A stretch of DNA of 64,000 bases, taken from the NCBI GenBank assembly GCA_016271365.2, contig CM057452.1:829528001-829592000 (forward strand), written 5' to 3'. The position numbers and the translations under genes were made by a program. Source of the DNA: Neoceratodus forsteri. Taxonomy: Eukaryota; Chordata; Ceratodontiformes; Ceratodontidae. The notes beneath the pieces are model-generated. The model had not been told where the DNA came from and ran no database searches. It worked only from the letters and a program-made list of their open reading frames with translations. Position 1 is the first letter of the stretch. Each line of letters starts with the position of its first letter. Shown here in pieces: positions 20,040-30,899 of the stretch.

Positions 20040-22095
20040 CTATAAGACACAGCTGTTTTTAAATAAACGACAGCTGTGTCATATAGCACAACCCATGATG
20101 CTGTCATGACTTGTAGGTCAGGGACTTGGGGCTACTGTCATTGAAGCTCCACCATCCTGACTGTGCTTTGCCTTCAACTTTATCTGCACACCGGGGGCCC
20201 CAATCCCCGGTGGCAGTGTACTTATTTATTAATTAATTTATTTGTACAATCTGACACCGGGATGCCCACCCCCAGTGTCGTATGCCCCCTGCCCTTGCAC
20301 CCCATTGTTTATCTAATTCACCCCCCCAGCACAGTGAGACACTGGGAAGCCCACCCTGAGTGTCCCTAAATAGATTCATTTTAATATGTATGCCTACAAA
20401 AAATAAAACTGTCCCCCAACATCTTACTTTTAAAATTTAAACCTGAAATAAAGAAAACAGTCCCCGTTGTTGCCACCATTCCTCACCCCCCCATCCTGAC
20501 CCACCCACTAAGTGCCCACCACCCCACATCACCCCTTACCCTATACTTACCTCCAGAGGTCATCTGCAGTCATCTTCTGTGAACCGGGACATGTCTGCAC
20601 TTTTCAAAGCCAAACCGTGAGGTGAGAAATTAAAGCTTAGTGCCATAAAATGTATTTGGGGTTAGGAGCTGATTGCTCTATGTGACACAGCTGTCATTTA
20701 CTAAATGATAGCTGTGTCATATAGTGCAACCAGCTGTTGTCATCACTTTCCTCCCATTCTGACTGTGCTGTGTGTGCTATCTGTACACTGGGGCCCCAAT
20801 CCCCGGTGTCAGTCTTTCTTTCTTCCTCTATTTCTTTATTTATTTTTCTCTCTATTCCAACACTGAGATGCCCACCTCTGGTGTTGGACCCCCCCCCCAG
20901 CCAGTTGTTTCAAAAATGGTTGCCAACATTGGAGTTCCCAATCCCTGTGTCAACATTTACTAGCTCTCACCCGCTCCCCCATATTGTGGGACACTTGGGG
21001 AGCCCACCCCCAGTGTTCCTGCAAAAAAGAAAACTGTCCCCCAATATCTTATTTTTAAAATTTAAACCTGAAATAAAGAAAACTGTCCCTCATTGTTGCC
21101 GCCATTCCCCACCCCCATCCTGACCCTCCCACTAAGTGCCCACCACTCACATCACCCCTTACCCTATACTTACCTCCAGAGGTAATTTGCTGTCATCTTC
21201 TGTGAACCGGGACACATCTGCACTCTTCAAAGCCAAACCACGAGGTGAGGAATTAAAGCTTAGTGCCGTAAAATGTATTTTGGGTTAGGAGCCGGTTGCT
21301 CTATATGACACAGCTGTCATTTACTAAATGACAGCTGTGTCATATAGTGTAACCAGCTGTTGTCATCACTTTCGTCCTGTGCTGTGTGTGCTATCTACAC
21401 ACTGGGGCCCCAAACCCCAGTGGCAGTCTTTCTTTCTTTCTCCATTTCTCCATTTCTTTTTCTCTATATTCCGACACTGGGATGCCCACTCCTGGTGTTG
21501 GACCCTCCCAGCCAGTTGTTTCAAAAATGGTTGCCAACATTGGGGGCCCCAACCTCTGTGTCAACATTTACTACCTCTCACCCCCTCCCCTGTAGTGTGG
21601 GACACTTGGGGAGATCACCCAGTGTCCTTAAATAGTTTCTGAATCATTTGATAAACTCTGACACCAGGATGCCCACCCTGGTGTCAAATACCATCGCCTC
21701 CTGCAGTCCCTTGTTTAATTACATGTTCCTGGCATCAGGGGCACCAATCCCTGTGTCAGGATTAACTATATCTCCTCCCAGCAGTATGTACCACTGGGGA
21801 GGCCACCTCCAGTGTCCCAAGAATGATAAATATATTCATTTATTTATACCTGCAAAAAAAGAAGACAGTCCCCCGATGTCTTTTTTTTTTGTAACCTGCA
21901 AAAAGAGAAAACTGTCCCTCTTCGTTGCCGCCATCCCTCACCTCCCACTGAGCAACCACCACCCTATGCCCCACTCTTATCCTATACTTACCACTGGAGG
22001 TCATACGATGTGATCTTCTGTGAACCAGGGCACATCTGCATTCTTCAAAGCCGAACCGCGAACTGAGGAATACAGGTAACTGCCGTATAAATTAT
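20040..22095. repeat. Tandem array of about 630-bp units, each with a 47-bp palindrome
   Basis: Palindromes lie at 20040-20086, 20678-20724 and 21301-21347; the last is almost perfect (CTATATGACACAGCTGTCAT and its mirror). Their spacing is 638 and 623 bases. After each palindrome come short blocks of the form GACACYGGGRNGCCCACCC...GTGTC, themselves partly palindromic, then a block with CTTACCTCCAGAGGT and a CTTCAAAGCC block. A fourth, partial unit ends near 22095 without its palindrome. Read on the minus strand, the CTCTGGAG/GTAAGTAT block looks like a splice donor. The 24.5 and 40.8 kb repeats share this block in the opposite orientation. Confidence 0.75.
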
Positions 22096-22114
22096 TCCAA
22101 TGATGTTTTGAACT

Positions 22115-22640
22115 TATGTTGATATCTTTGCCATTTTTTGGAATTTTTTCAACAAATTTTCAACATGGCCTTTTTGAGAAGCCGCCTCATCAACTATGTC
22201 ACTGTCATTTTGTTACTCTGACCAGGAAGGTGATATCATGGTTACTGCATGAAATCACCTTTTGGGACTGAATAATGACATTTCACCACAAATGTTCATC
22301 AAGTGGGTTCCCAAAAAGGCCAAGTTGAAAATTTGGTGAAATAATTCCTAAAAATGGCTGAGTTACATTTGTTCGTTGAATTTTTTCTACACACGCTCAT
22401 AACTTTGGTAATTTTTAATATTTTGACTTCAAATTTTCAGCATAGCCATTTTTTCACACCACCTCATGAACAGTATAGTTGTCATTTTTCACATCCTGCC
22501 TAAAACATGTTTTCTCACCTGTGACTCAGAATGGCATTTTGGCACGCATTTGAAAATTTTCACCTATGGGGTTTATGAGGTGTGGACATAAGAACACTAT
22601 GTTGAAAGTTTGGGATCAAAATATAAAAAAAAAATATATT
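22115..22640. repeat. Foldback repeat family B, two palindromic units
   Basis: Unit 1 (about 22130-22355) pairs CAACATGGCCTTTTTGAGAA with CCAAAAAGGCCAAGTTG and is centred near 22240. Unit 2 (about 22395-22620) pairs TTCAGCATAGCC and CACCACCTCATGAACAG with TTATGAGGTG and AACACTATGTTGAA. Related units occur at 26870-27240 and 34715-36080. Units face each other, so the family is made of alternating inverted modules. No protein is encoded. Confidence 0.7.
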
Positions 22641-23011
22641 ATTAAGTAATGTAGTTTGCAGGGATGTCCATTGCACCACTGGGGAATGTGCTGCCTTACT
22701 GTGCCAGCGAGTGGAGTTCCGGTGTGAACTCAGTGAGCTAGTTTACTGGGACAAGGTTGATGGGGAAGGTGCTGCAGCATGCAACACCAGCCCTAGCCTG
22801 GGTAGGGATGTAGCAGTGTATTGGCACAGATGCCACATACTGTGGTGGGTCAGGGAACCTCATCCATTAGATATCGACATGTGTGCCAGGGCCTGCTGGG
22901 CCCATGCACTGGGTCAGGACTGTCTCCAGCATTGTATTAATCTAATTTTGTGCAGATCCCAAAGGGACCTGCACAAATGAGGACACAATTCCACTATCAC
23001 AAGAGAAATTA
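22641..23011. other. Unassigned; start shared with 27141-27240
   Basis: The first part, to about 22735 (CCACTGGGGAATGTGCTGCC and following), is repeated near 27180-27240. The rest has no recognised content; a 89-codon frame at 22711-22980 has no family match. Confidence 0.35.
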
Positions 23012-23482
23012 TTTGCAAAAAACTACATTAATGCAGACATTAGGGTTGTAAAATGCAAGGCGCATAAAGACGGGAAATGAAAAATATTAGGAATTTGGGT
23101 CTCCAGAGTATTGACAAATCAGTGGTGGGGTCTTACTTGGGGTTGTCAACCCTAATTCCCACCCTCCCCTGATCAGACAAGGTCAAATGTGTTGTCTTTA
23201 CGCAGGGCCCATAGGACCCTGCATGAAGAAAGCTCAGACAGATTATGTTGCCCATAATGTATCACTATAAGGCACTAGTTTGGTGCTGTAGTTTGTGCTT
23301 TGGACAGGATGCTATGGACTGGGGGGAGGGGATGGGCATTAGTGTTGACAACTCCAAGTAAGACCCACCGCTGATTCGCCAATACTGCGTAGACACAAAT
23401 CCCTAATGTTTTTCATTTCCCGTCTTTGTGTGCTTTGCGTTTTGCAACCCTAATGTCTACATCAAAGTGTTTTTTTGCAAAG
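23012..23482. mobile_element. Element with about 145-bp terminal inverted repeats
   Basis: The left arm (23012-23155) and right arm (23335-23482) are long imperfect reverse complements. Both contain GCAGACATTAGGGTTG/GTAGACATTAGGGTTG, AGACGGGAAATGAAAAA and GTCTTACTTGG, in the same order when read inwards. About 180 bases lie between the arms. No transposase is encoded, so it is non-autonomous. Ends read TTTGCAAAAAA on both sides. Target duplication is obscured by the adjoining TA repeat, so the superfamily is not assigned. Confidence 0.75.
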
Positions 23483-23483
23483 G

Positions 23484-23511
23484 ATATATATATATATATA
23501 TATATATATCT
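23484..23511. repeat. (TA)n microsatellite
   Basis: Fourteen or so TA units directly after the right inverted arm. A TA-rich target or slippage at the insertion edge could explain it. Confidence 0.9.
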
Positions 23512-24225
23512 GTAAAAAAAACTTACAATATTACTTGACTGTACCTGTGTCCTTGTGTCCTTATGTTCTTCTGTATGGCTGACAGATACTGTAGCATTAA
23601 CCTTTAATCCTTGTGGTCAGAAATGTGTATGAATTCTGTCATAAATATGTACTGTTATGTCTAATCTCATGATATTTCCTCTGTTTCTTTGCCTTAATAA
23701 ACTTATACTGGCAATGAGAAACAATTGATTTGGGAATTTTTCTTAGCTACTGGCATTGCTCTTATCTATTTTTCAGTCACTGTATACTGACTGCATCCAA
23801 CTTAAAAGTTCTGTAATTGTATCAACATTTTTTGCGTTAAGCAATCCTTTTCCCTGTTCATTAGCAGATGACTAAACATTTGTCAAGACATGGTGCTCAA
23901 AAGCTTCATATTTTGCCCAGTCCTTCTTTAGACCTCTAATTATTTAACTGCTTTTTAAAGTTAAAACCTTTTTGAGGGCGGACCTGACATTTAACAACAT
24001 AACCCTCGGGGGTGTGGGGGTTGACTGGCTAGCACATGCCCCACATTCTGGCTGCAGCTGACATTCTCCTAACATGGAAGCTCCCCATTGAACCCACTCA
24101 AATGACTTTTACCCTTTTCCATGCCACCCCTGTCCTGTTCCCTCTATTTCCTTTTTGGCCTTAGCAACATCAAAATGACTACACTTGATTAGTCTGGCCT
24201 TCCATGGACATGACAGTTAAGCTCC
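23512..24225. other. Unassigned stretch
   Basis: No coding region or repeat family recognised. An AATAAA at 23696-23701 stands alone. Confidence 0.35.
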
Positions 24226-24510
24226 TGTAATATATTTGTGCACCCAGCAACCAGACTCACACACAGCACATCTGTTCAGTAGCTATCTTTATTCTTACTC
24301 CCCAGATACAGGTCACACACTCTGGACATGGCCAAAGGAAGGCCCACAGGGCTTGACAGGAACTTATACATTAGATAGGACTACAAATATCTATATACAT
24401 AAATTACAGTACAGCCCTAATGGCTTTCCTTACACTTCCAGCCATCCTACCATATATATCCATGTATATACTACCACACATGTCTATGTATATTACACTC
24501 CTCCCACTTA
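24226..24510 (-). repeat. LTR plus polypurine tract of Gypsy family 2, minus strand
   Basis: The block 24226-24497 begins TGTAATATATTTGTG and ends TTACA and matches the 5' LTR at 32289-32573 and the truncated 3' LTR at 27241-27484 along its length. On the minus strand it is preceded by a purine run (complement of CTCCTCCCACTT, 24498-24509) in the position of the polypurine tract found beside the 27.2-kb LTR. It is therefore a 3' LTR whose internal region has been lost; the sequence to its right is the unrelated repeat at 24520. Confidence 0.75.
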
Positions 24511-24519
24511 CACAAAAAT

Positions 24520-26868
24520 CTCCAGAGGTAAGTATGGGGTGAGGGGTGGGAGGTAGGGTGCACAGAGGGTGGGTGGTGTTGGGGGAGGGGGCCACTGACA
24601 ACAAGAGACTGCTTCTTTTTTCAGGTAAAAACTGACATCACAAGATAGTTTATTGGAAACACTGGGGTGAGCTCCCAGTGTGCCACACAAGGGGGGGTGG
24701 GGGAGGAACATGCCAGCATGGTCGGCTTTCTGTGAGCAGTGGCATACTGTGGCGGGCTCCCAGTGTGCCACACAATGTGTGGGGGATGGAGGACATGCCA
24801 ACACAGGGATTGCACCTACAATGTTGGGTTTGTTTGGGGATTGGGTGGCAGTGGCAGGAGTCACCACCATGTTTATTGACATGTTTCACCAGGAAAGGCA
24901 CGTACGGGAGGTGTGTCATCTCTGCCGCTGCATGACAAGCTTGTCTCTGATTGCAGTGGCATATTTCTTTCAAGCTGGTGGCACTTTAAACAACTTTTGC
25001 ATCAGCGCTAGCATGCTAGCTAATTGGAGAATGAGGGACGCACCTACTAAAGCGTGCCTTGCATTCGCCAACACTGACACACCTCTCACTGTGCTACTAC
25101 CACAAGATGTTGCTTTCGCACGTGCAAGACAACATAAAAATGACTTGCAGGTTCATTACAGTTCTCCTTTAAATGCCTGCTACTGTACAATAATGCTACT
25201 ATAGGATAGAACTAATTTAGCCTATGAAACTTTGTTAACAATTAGGACACTGTTGGTTGAACTTTTCATATGCATAATCTTTTTCCAGGACATTATGTGT
25301 AGGTTAGGAAACAAAAGCAACCTATCGATACCCCAGTGCTACAGTTCTTCAGATAATAATATAAACATGATTAAATAGAAGTAGGATAGAACAATAATGG
25401 ATTAACTTACACTTGATATAGCTGTGAGTAGCTTTAACAATTGGGTAGTCAAGAACAATATACTGTAAGTGGATAACAAAAATGTAATACAAAAACACTG
25501 AGTTTTTTTTCTCAGTGCAGTTATTTTAATACTACACATACATATAACAATGAACATCCTTTAAGAAATGGGGTCCATTTTTTGATGATTTTTATTGGTT
25601 GATAGCCATGCGCTGAAAGTATCTAGCACATGGCTAGTAACTAGTACAGGTAACCTCACCTACAGTAGCTGTCTGTATCAATCACCTGTGGAACATTCAC
25701 ATTTGAAAGAGCTACCACTGTTGCCAACCGCTAACCCACTTGACCACCCACTTAACTGCTCTCGCCAAACACCCAACATGCCAGTCACTTCCTGGCTCTC
25801 TCCCTTGGCTGCTCACCACCTCAATAGTCATTAACCTGCAGTAATTTAGCAGCTTCCAACATTGAAGAGCTGTGCAGAGTGCTCCTGTAGATGTAGCGCG
25901 TTTCATCCCCACATGCTGCACACTTCATCTGCATCTCATCACCTGCGCCACTAGAACAACACAACAGTATTTTTAGAAAAAAAAGGCATATGTACTGCCA
26001 TTGCCAAACACAGACATACCACAATGGGAGTGTATCTGTGGAGGTGGTATTAATAATACAAAGGCCAAAGGAACAGCTGCAAACTTAAGTGTGTAGTGAG
26101 GTTCAAAGTAACAAAAGTTCTATGACACACTAATGGAACTCTAATGTTCTTGTTTATCCTTTTTACACTAAAAAACTAAAAATGAAAAACTAACAAAACT
26201 TGAAATTGGATGTTAAAGAATTGCCATGTAAACCCACTGAATATAACTAATGCCCCTCGATGGTGTCCCTTAAAATTGGAGCTCACCCAAAAAATTACTC
26301 AAAGTAAAATTTACATATGGAATTAGTACTTCATTAAGGTTCAGACAGAAAACAATCTATTACAGTTGTCTTTGGTACTAATTGTTCAGAGTTTCGTTTT
26401 CATGCTTGTTATGATTTGAAATGTTGTTTATTTGTGTTGCATTTACTTATGATCTTGTGTTCTTTTGTCTCTTTTCTTTTCGTGACAGGATCAAGTGACT
26501 TCACACCCTGTTTAGAGGGCATCAAACACAGTCTGTTTGCCATGAAGAACTGCATTACCCTGCTGCCAGTCACTTTAGTCTCTATTTCACTTTAAAAACT
26601 TCTATCAGGGATTCTTGAAATTAGTCTTACAAATTAAAAGAAGTATTTCATTAAGTAAAACATATTTATATGTTAAAATTAGGATCTTTGTATTGAAACT
26701 ATTGTACCTTAAGTTTGATACAGTTCTCTTTTTTGTATGAAGTCAATATGTGAAATATATGTATTCTGTCACTATGACAACCTGTTAATTGAGTATCGGT
26801 ATAAAAGGGAGCTTCCATCTCCTGTTAGCCACACCCTATGATGAAGGGTTTCATTACCAGAAGTGTTA
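24520..26868. repeat. 2.3-kb unknown repeat A, first copy
   Basis: This stretch is matched along its length, same orientation, by 40843-43218. Shared blocks include CCCAGTGTGCCACACA (twice), TGTTGGGTTTGTTTGGGGATTG, CATGTTTATTGACATGTTTC, GCCAACCGCTAACCCACTTG, a block at 25848-25950 and the end block GATGAAGGGTTTCATTACC. GTAAGTAT at 24533 and TTCTTTTTTCAG at 24613-24624 look like a splice donor and acceptor; on the minus strand 25840-25950 reads as an exon-like frame containing KCAACGDETRYIYRSTLHSS. No known transposase or RT is recognisable. It may be a non-autonomous element or a duplicated intron-containing segment. Confidence 0.6.
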
Positions 26869-26869
26869 G

Positions 26870-27240
26870 GTTACGTGTGTTCGTTGAATTTTTTCTACGC
26901 ATGCACATAACTTTGGTAATTTTTAATATTTTGACTCCAAATTTTCAACATAGCCATTTTTTTCACACCACCTCATGAACAGTACAACTGTCATTTTTCA
27001 CATCCTTCCTAAAACATGTTCTTTCACCTGTGACTCAGAATGGCATTTTGGTACGCATTTGACATTTTTCACCTATGGGGTTTATGAGGTGTGGACATAA
27101 GAACACTATGTTGAAAGTTTGGGATCAAAATATAAAAAAAAAATTATTAAGTAATGTAGTTTGCAGGGATGTCTGTTGCACCACTGGGGAATGTGCTGCC
27201 TTACCATGCCAGTGAGCTGAGTTCCAGTGTGAACTCAGTG
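26870..27240. repeat. Foldback family B, near copy of 22363-22735
   Basis: From GTTCGTTGAATTTTTTCTAC to GTGTGAACTCAGTGA this segment follows 22363-22735 with few differences in the same orientation. It ends at 27240 exactly where the truncated Gypsy family 2 LTR begins, so the junction is a breakpoint. Confidence 0.75.
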
Positions 27241-27484
27241 AACCAGACTCGCACACAGCACGTCTGTTCAGTAGCTATCTTTATTCCTATTCCCCAGATA
27301 CTGGTCACTCACTCTGGACACGGACAAAGGAATGCCCACAGGGCTTAACAGGAACTTATACATAAGATAGGACTACACTTATCTATATACATAAACTACA
27401 GCCCTAATGGCATTCCTTACACTTCCAGCCATCCTCCCATATATATCCATGTGTATACTACCACACGTCTATGTATATACTACA
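27241..27484 (-). repeat. 3' LTR of Gypsy family 2, end-truncated
   Basis: It matches 24226-24497 and 32289-32573 but begins at the ACCAGACTC block, so about 24 terminal bases are missing. Its inner edge (TACA, 27481-27484) adjoins CTTCTCCTATTT, the complement of the polypurine tract. Confidence 0.8.
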
Positions 27485-28450
27485 CTTCTCCTATTTAGAC
27501 AGAAACTAGTCTAAAATACTTCAACAGTAACATTTCCTAACTTCCATGCCAAAGTAGACAATTCAGTGCACAGAAACAAGTTCAGGGGAAGATTCTACCC
27601 CTTGGGTAGAACTTGTCACTAAATAAATAACAGTGTAGTTAAAAGTCCAGTTGCACAGAGGTACAGGTTCAGTACATGACTTAAAGGTCAAGTCTTTGTC
27701 CAGATCCCACCTGGAAATCAGCCTCAGCTCAGTGTGCCTTTCCTAGTTACCAAATTTTAAATAAATAAATACATTTGTGGTGGTCTGCAGTGCCTCATGG
27801 GATATCTGTGGGCTGGAAAAACCACTGCTGGTGAAACAGGTGTTCCATTATTATTTGGCACTGGCCCCAGTGGAACTTCACCAGCAGGAGAAAAGTCCTC
27901 TGTGTCACTGTCCTCTTCTGGAGTGATGTCTTCTGCCACATTTGCTGTAACCTCAGAATGCAGAAGATGATCCACATGTATGTGAACAAGTCAATGTCCC
28001 ATGTGAACTGCATAAGTCAAACATCCACATGTTTCAATCACTACCCTAAGAATCCAAGAAATCCTGGGATGTCTACAGTCTCGAGCCACCACCCTCACCC
28101 CAGGATCGAAAATTCATACTGGCCTGTCTGACTTGTCATAACTCTTTTGCTGTTGTAGTTGATGTTTTGTGACAGTATCATCTAAGTCCAGCTTTAGCAA
28201 TGACACACTGGTATGAGGTTGACATTTGAGGAACAGTTCAGCAGGTGTTCACTCAGTGACTCTGTGAGGAGTGTTTCTGTAAGTGAACAGAAAACGAGTC
28301 AACCTTTGAGTTGTAGGTATTTGCAGTGAATCTTGTTTAGTCCAAGCTTTTTTAAATGTCTGTACAGTTCATTCAGCTGCACCATTGGATGCTGTATGGT
28401 AAGATGGAGTTGAAAACATGTCAGACGCCATTCTGCTTTAAGAACAGTTT
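27485..28450 (-). pseudogene. Integrase C-terminal part and tail, Gypsy family 2
   Basis: The minus-strand frame at 27975-27757 ends with HRYPMRHCRPPQMY, the basic, proline-containing tail common at the C-terminus of Gypsy polyproteins. Between 28450 and 27975 the integrase core and C-terminus are present only as short pieces in several frames. About 270 bases of non-coding sequence separate the tail from the polypurine tract. Confidence 0.55.
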
Positions 28451-28717
28451 AAAGTCATAAGAAGAACATTGTGGTCTCAGAGGGTTTACAGTCTTTTCCA
28501 TAGTTGTGACTTGTGTGGGCAACACTTCCAGCCATTTGGAGTGGACGTCAATTACTACTAAAAAATGTTGTTTGTCCAGTTCAGCATAGTCAACATGGAT
28601 TGCACTCCCATGATGTGGTAGCCCAGGACCAAGGATGCAGGAGGGTGGTTGAAGGTTCGTTGCAGACAGCCACACATGGTGCACTTTGGTTACCAAGATG
28701 CTGAATATCTTGATCAA
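28421..28717 (-). pseudogene. Integrase core, Gypsy family 2
   Basis: A 98-codon frame contains HVDYAELDKQHFLVVIDVHSKWLEVLPT. This is the first part of the catalytic core with the initial Asp (VDYA) and the second strand (VVIDVHSKW). The downstream Asp and Glu blocks are shifted out of frame. The zinc-binding HHCC region lies further right (28720-28940) in broken form. Confidence 0.75.
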
Positions 28718-29050
28718 GTCCTGGCCACCAGAGGTATCCTATGGCCAATGTCTTCATTCAAGAGATTCCAGGATGACTGTCATGTAATTCGGAAAGTAAC
28801 CTCTTGTGGAACTTTGGAGGCATCATAACTCAAACTCCCCACAGAACATAGCCTTGCTCTGTGGACAACTGGTCCTTCTTGTCTAAGAAAGGTCAGAAAG
28901 TCGGGTCTCTCATGAAGTTGGGCCAACCATTTAGGTTAAATCTAGGACTTTAGAGAGGACAGGATCTTGCTGTATCTCTGCTGCAACATCCTGTGAAGCA
29001 AGGGGTAATTCCTGGAGATGTGAAAGATGGAATACTGCTCCATCATCTTC

Positions 29051-29620
29051 CTACTCTGAAGCATCTTTGCATGGCAGTCTTGATAATGCATCTGCATTTG
29101 AATGATCCTGAGAACATCTGTATCTGATGTGATAGTCATAAGACAACAAAATCAGGACCCATTGCTGCATTCTGAGTGCTGTGTGAGTCGGTATAGTGAC
29201 CTTTAGCCCCAGAATTGCCAGTAGAGACGTGTGATCTGTTAGCAGAGTGAACTTCCATCTATACAAGTACTTATGGAACTTCTTGACACCAAAAATTATG
29301 TACAAGGCTTCTTTCTCAATCTGAGCTTAGTTTTTTTCACTTGAGGACAGGGTCCTGGAAGCAAAAGTGATTGGGTGTTCCTCCCCAGAAGATTACACAT
29401 GAGAGATAATAGCCCCCACTCCATATGGGGATGCATCGCATGCCAGCCTCAGAGATTTGGCTGGGTCATAGTGCGATAGCCACTTGCTGTTCAGAAGATG
29501 TTGCTTGCAAGCCTGGGATGCATCCTCACACCGTGGTGACCAATTCCATTGAGCATTTTTCTGTAGCAAGTCATGGAGTGGTTGTAACCTTGTGAACAGA
29601 TGGCTAGGAACCTCCATAAT
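29051..29620 (-). pseudogene. RNase H, Gypsy family 2
   Basis: Two frames hold the domain: 29617-29393 with LACDASPYGVGAIISHV (first Asp), and 29305-29051 with TDHTSLLAIL (second Asp) and NADALSRLP (final Asp and the usual end motif). Between them the Glu-containing block is frameshifted. RNase H would degrade the RNA template during cDNA synthesis. Confidence 0.8.
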
Positions 29621-30480
29621 AGTTCAAGAGTCCTAAGACTGATCTTAACTTTGTCACATTTTTTGGTGCATGTGCCTTGAATATAGCATCCACCTTACTC
29701 TCGGTTAGGTGTAGGCCCTGGGCATTAATCCAGTAGCCTAGGTACTTAACAGAATTTTGTAGAAACTTACATTTGGCAAGCTTCATTCTCAGTCCATACC
29801 TCTGCAGTCTGGCCAGAACTTGGCCCAGGACTGTCAGATGCTCTTCCACTGTGAGTGCTGTTACCAAGATATCATCCATAAAGCAGACTACATGGTCTAG
29901 TCTGTGCAGTATCTGGTCCATTGTCTTCTGGAAAATTGCTGGCACTGTGAAAACTCCATAGACCAAGTGATGATATCGGTAAAGTCCCTTATGGGTGTTG
30001 ATGGCTAGATATGGTTCTGATCCTGGTTCCAGTTCCAACTGCTGGTATGCAAAAGATAAGTCCAACTAGCTAAAGAACTTGCCCCCTGTGAGTGTGGCAA
30101 ACAAGTCCTCCACATTGGGTAATGGGTATGGATATGGTTCTATACAACAGTTCACTGTAACCTTGCAGTCACAACACAGATTCACTACTTTGTCTTGTTT
30201 CGGTACCACAATGATAGGTGCAGACCAGTTGCTCCTCTCTACTCGTGAGATGATACCATGGCCTTTGAGATGGTCCAGTTCCTTCTCTACCGATTCCCTT
30301 AAAGAGTAAGGTAATGGCCGAGGCTTGTGGAAAATTGGAGTGGCTTCCTGTTGTACTTGGATCTTGACCTTGAAATCCTGGATTTTGCTGTAACCATCCT
30401 GGAAAATAGGCCATGCTTGTCCAATACTTTCTTTAACGCATCTTGTGGTGCTTTGGTCACAGTACTTAAGCTGAAGATGT
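29604..30480 (-). pseudogene. Reverse transcriptase, Gypsy family 2
   Basis: The frame 30065-29604 (153 residues) contains DLSFAYQQLELEP, the catalytic box CFMDDILVT with both Asp residues, and LGYWINAQGLH. The fingers region lies at 30480-30070 in shifted frames, with a stop at about 30069 just before the main frame. This is the longest open piece of the element. Confidence 0.8.
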
Positions 30481-30647
30481 TTTCTCAGTTCAACTTGATC
30501 TGACTGAGCCAGTTTTTACCTAGTAATACAGGTCTTTCTCCTTGCACTACCACTAGAGGCAAGGTTCACATTCCTCCTTCATAGGTGACTGGTACTTCAA
30601 TATACCCTAGCACAGAGACTGAATCTCCAGAGTAAGACCAGAGCTGA

Positions 30648-30830
30648 CTATACAATGGTTTCAGTAGGCGCTGCTGAAGTTTCTTTCTGTAGAAGTTTTT
30701 CTGGCACAAGAGATACTGATGCTCTGGTGTCAAGCTGCATGTTAACTAGGTTTTCTGCCAGCTCAATTTGGAGGTCAGTTTCCTCTCCATTTGCACATGT
30801 TGCATAAACCATGAACAGGTGCAATACCAC
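30648..30830 (-). pseudogene. Aspartic protease, Gypsy family 2, active-site glycine lost
   Basis: A 60-codon frame contains MQLDTRASVSLVPEKLL. The family active site is D-T/S-G-A; here the Gly is Arg, which should abolish activity. Just upstream on the minus strand (30950-30905) a zinc-knuckle remnant reads CGKVGHMLKVC with its first Cys position altered. Confidence 0.7.
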
Positions 30831-30899
30831 ATTTTTTTATTTTAGTGGCTGGAGTGTTGTCTATGACATACTGTGCATAAACAGTCCATTATGTACTTT

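Noticed and set aside
20737..21642. Frames of 63-128 codons as a repeated protein
   Set aside because: They span the tandem array and its palindromes; similar peptides result from the DNA repeat and frames are not kept among units.
20040..22095. CRISPR array
   Set aside because: Repeat spacing (about 630 bp) and eukaryotic context exclude it; palindromes are part of long tandem units and there are no short unique spacers.
24404..24973. Overlapping Cys/His-rich frames on both strands as a zinc-finger gene
   Set aside because: Low-complexity G- and C-rich repeat A sequence gives these residues in all frames; spacing does not fit a finger.
25595..25834. 79-codon plus-strand frame
   Set aside because: Not kept in the second copy of repeat A.
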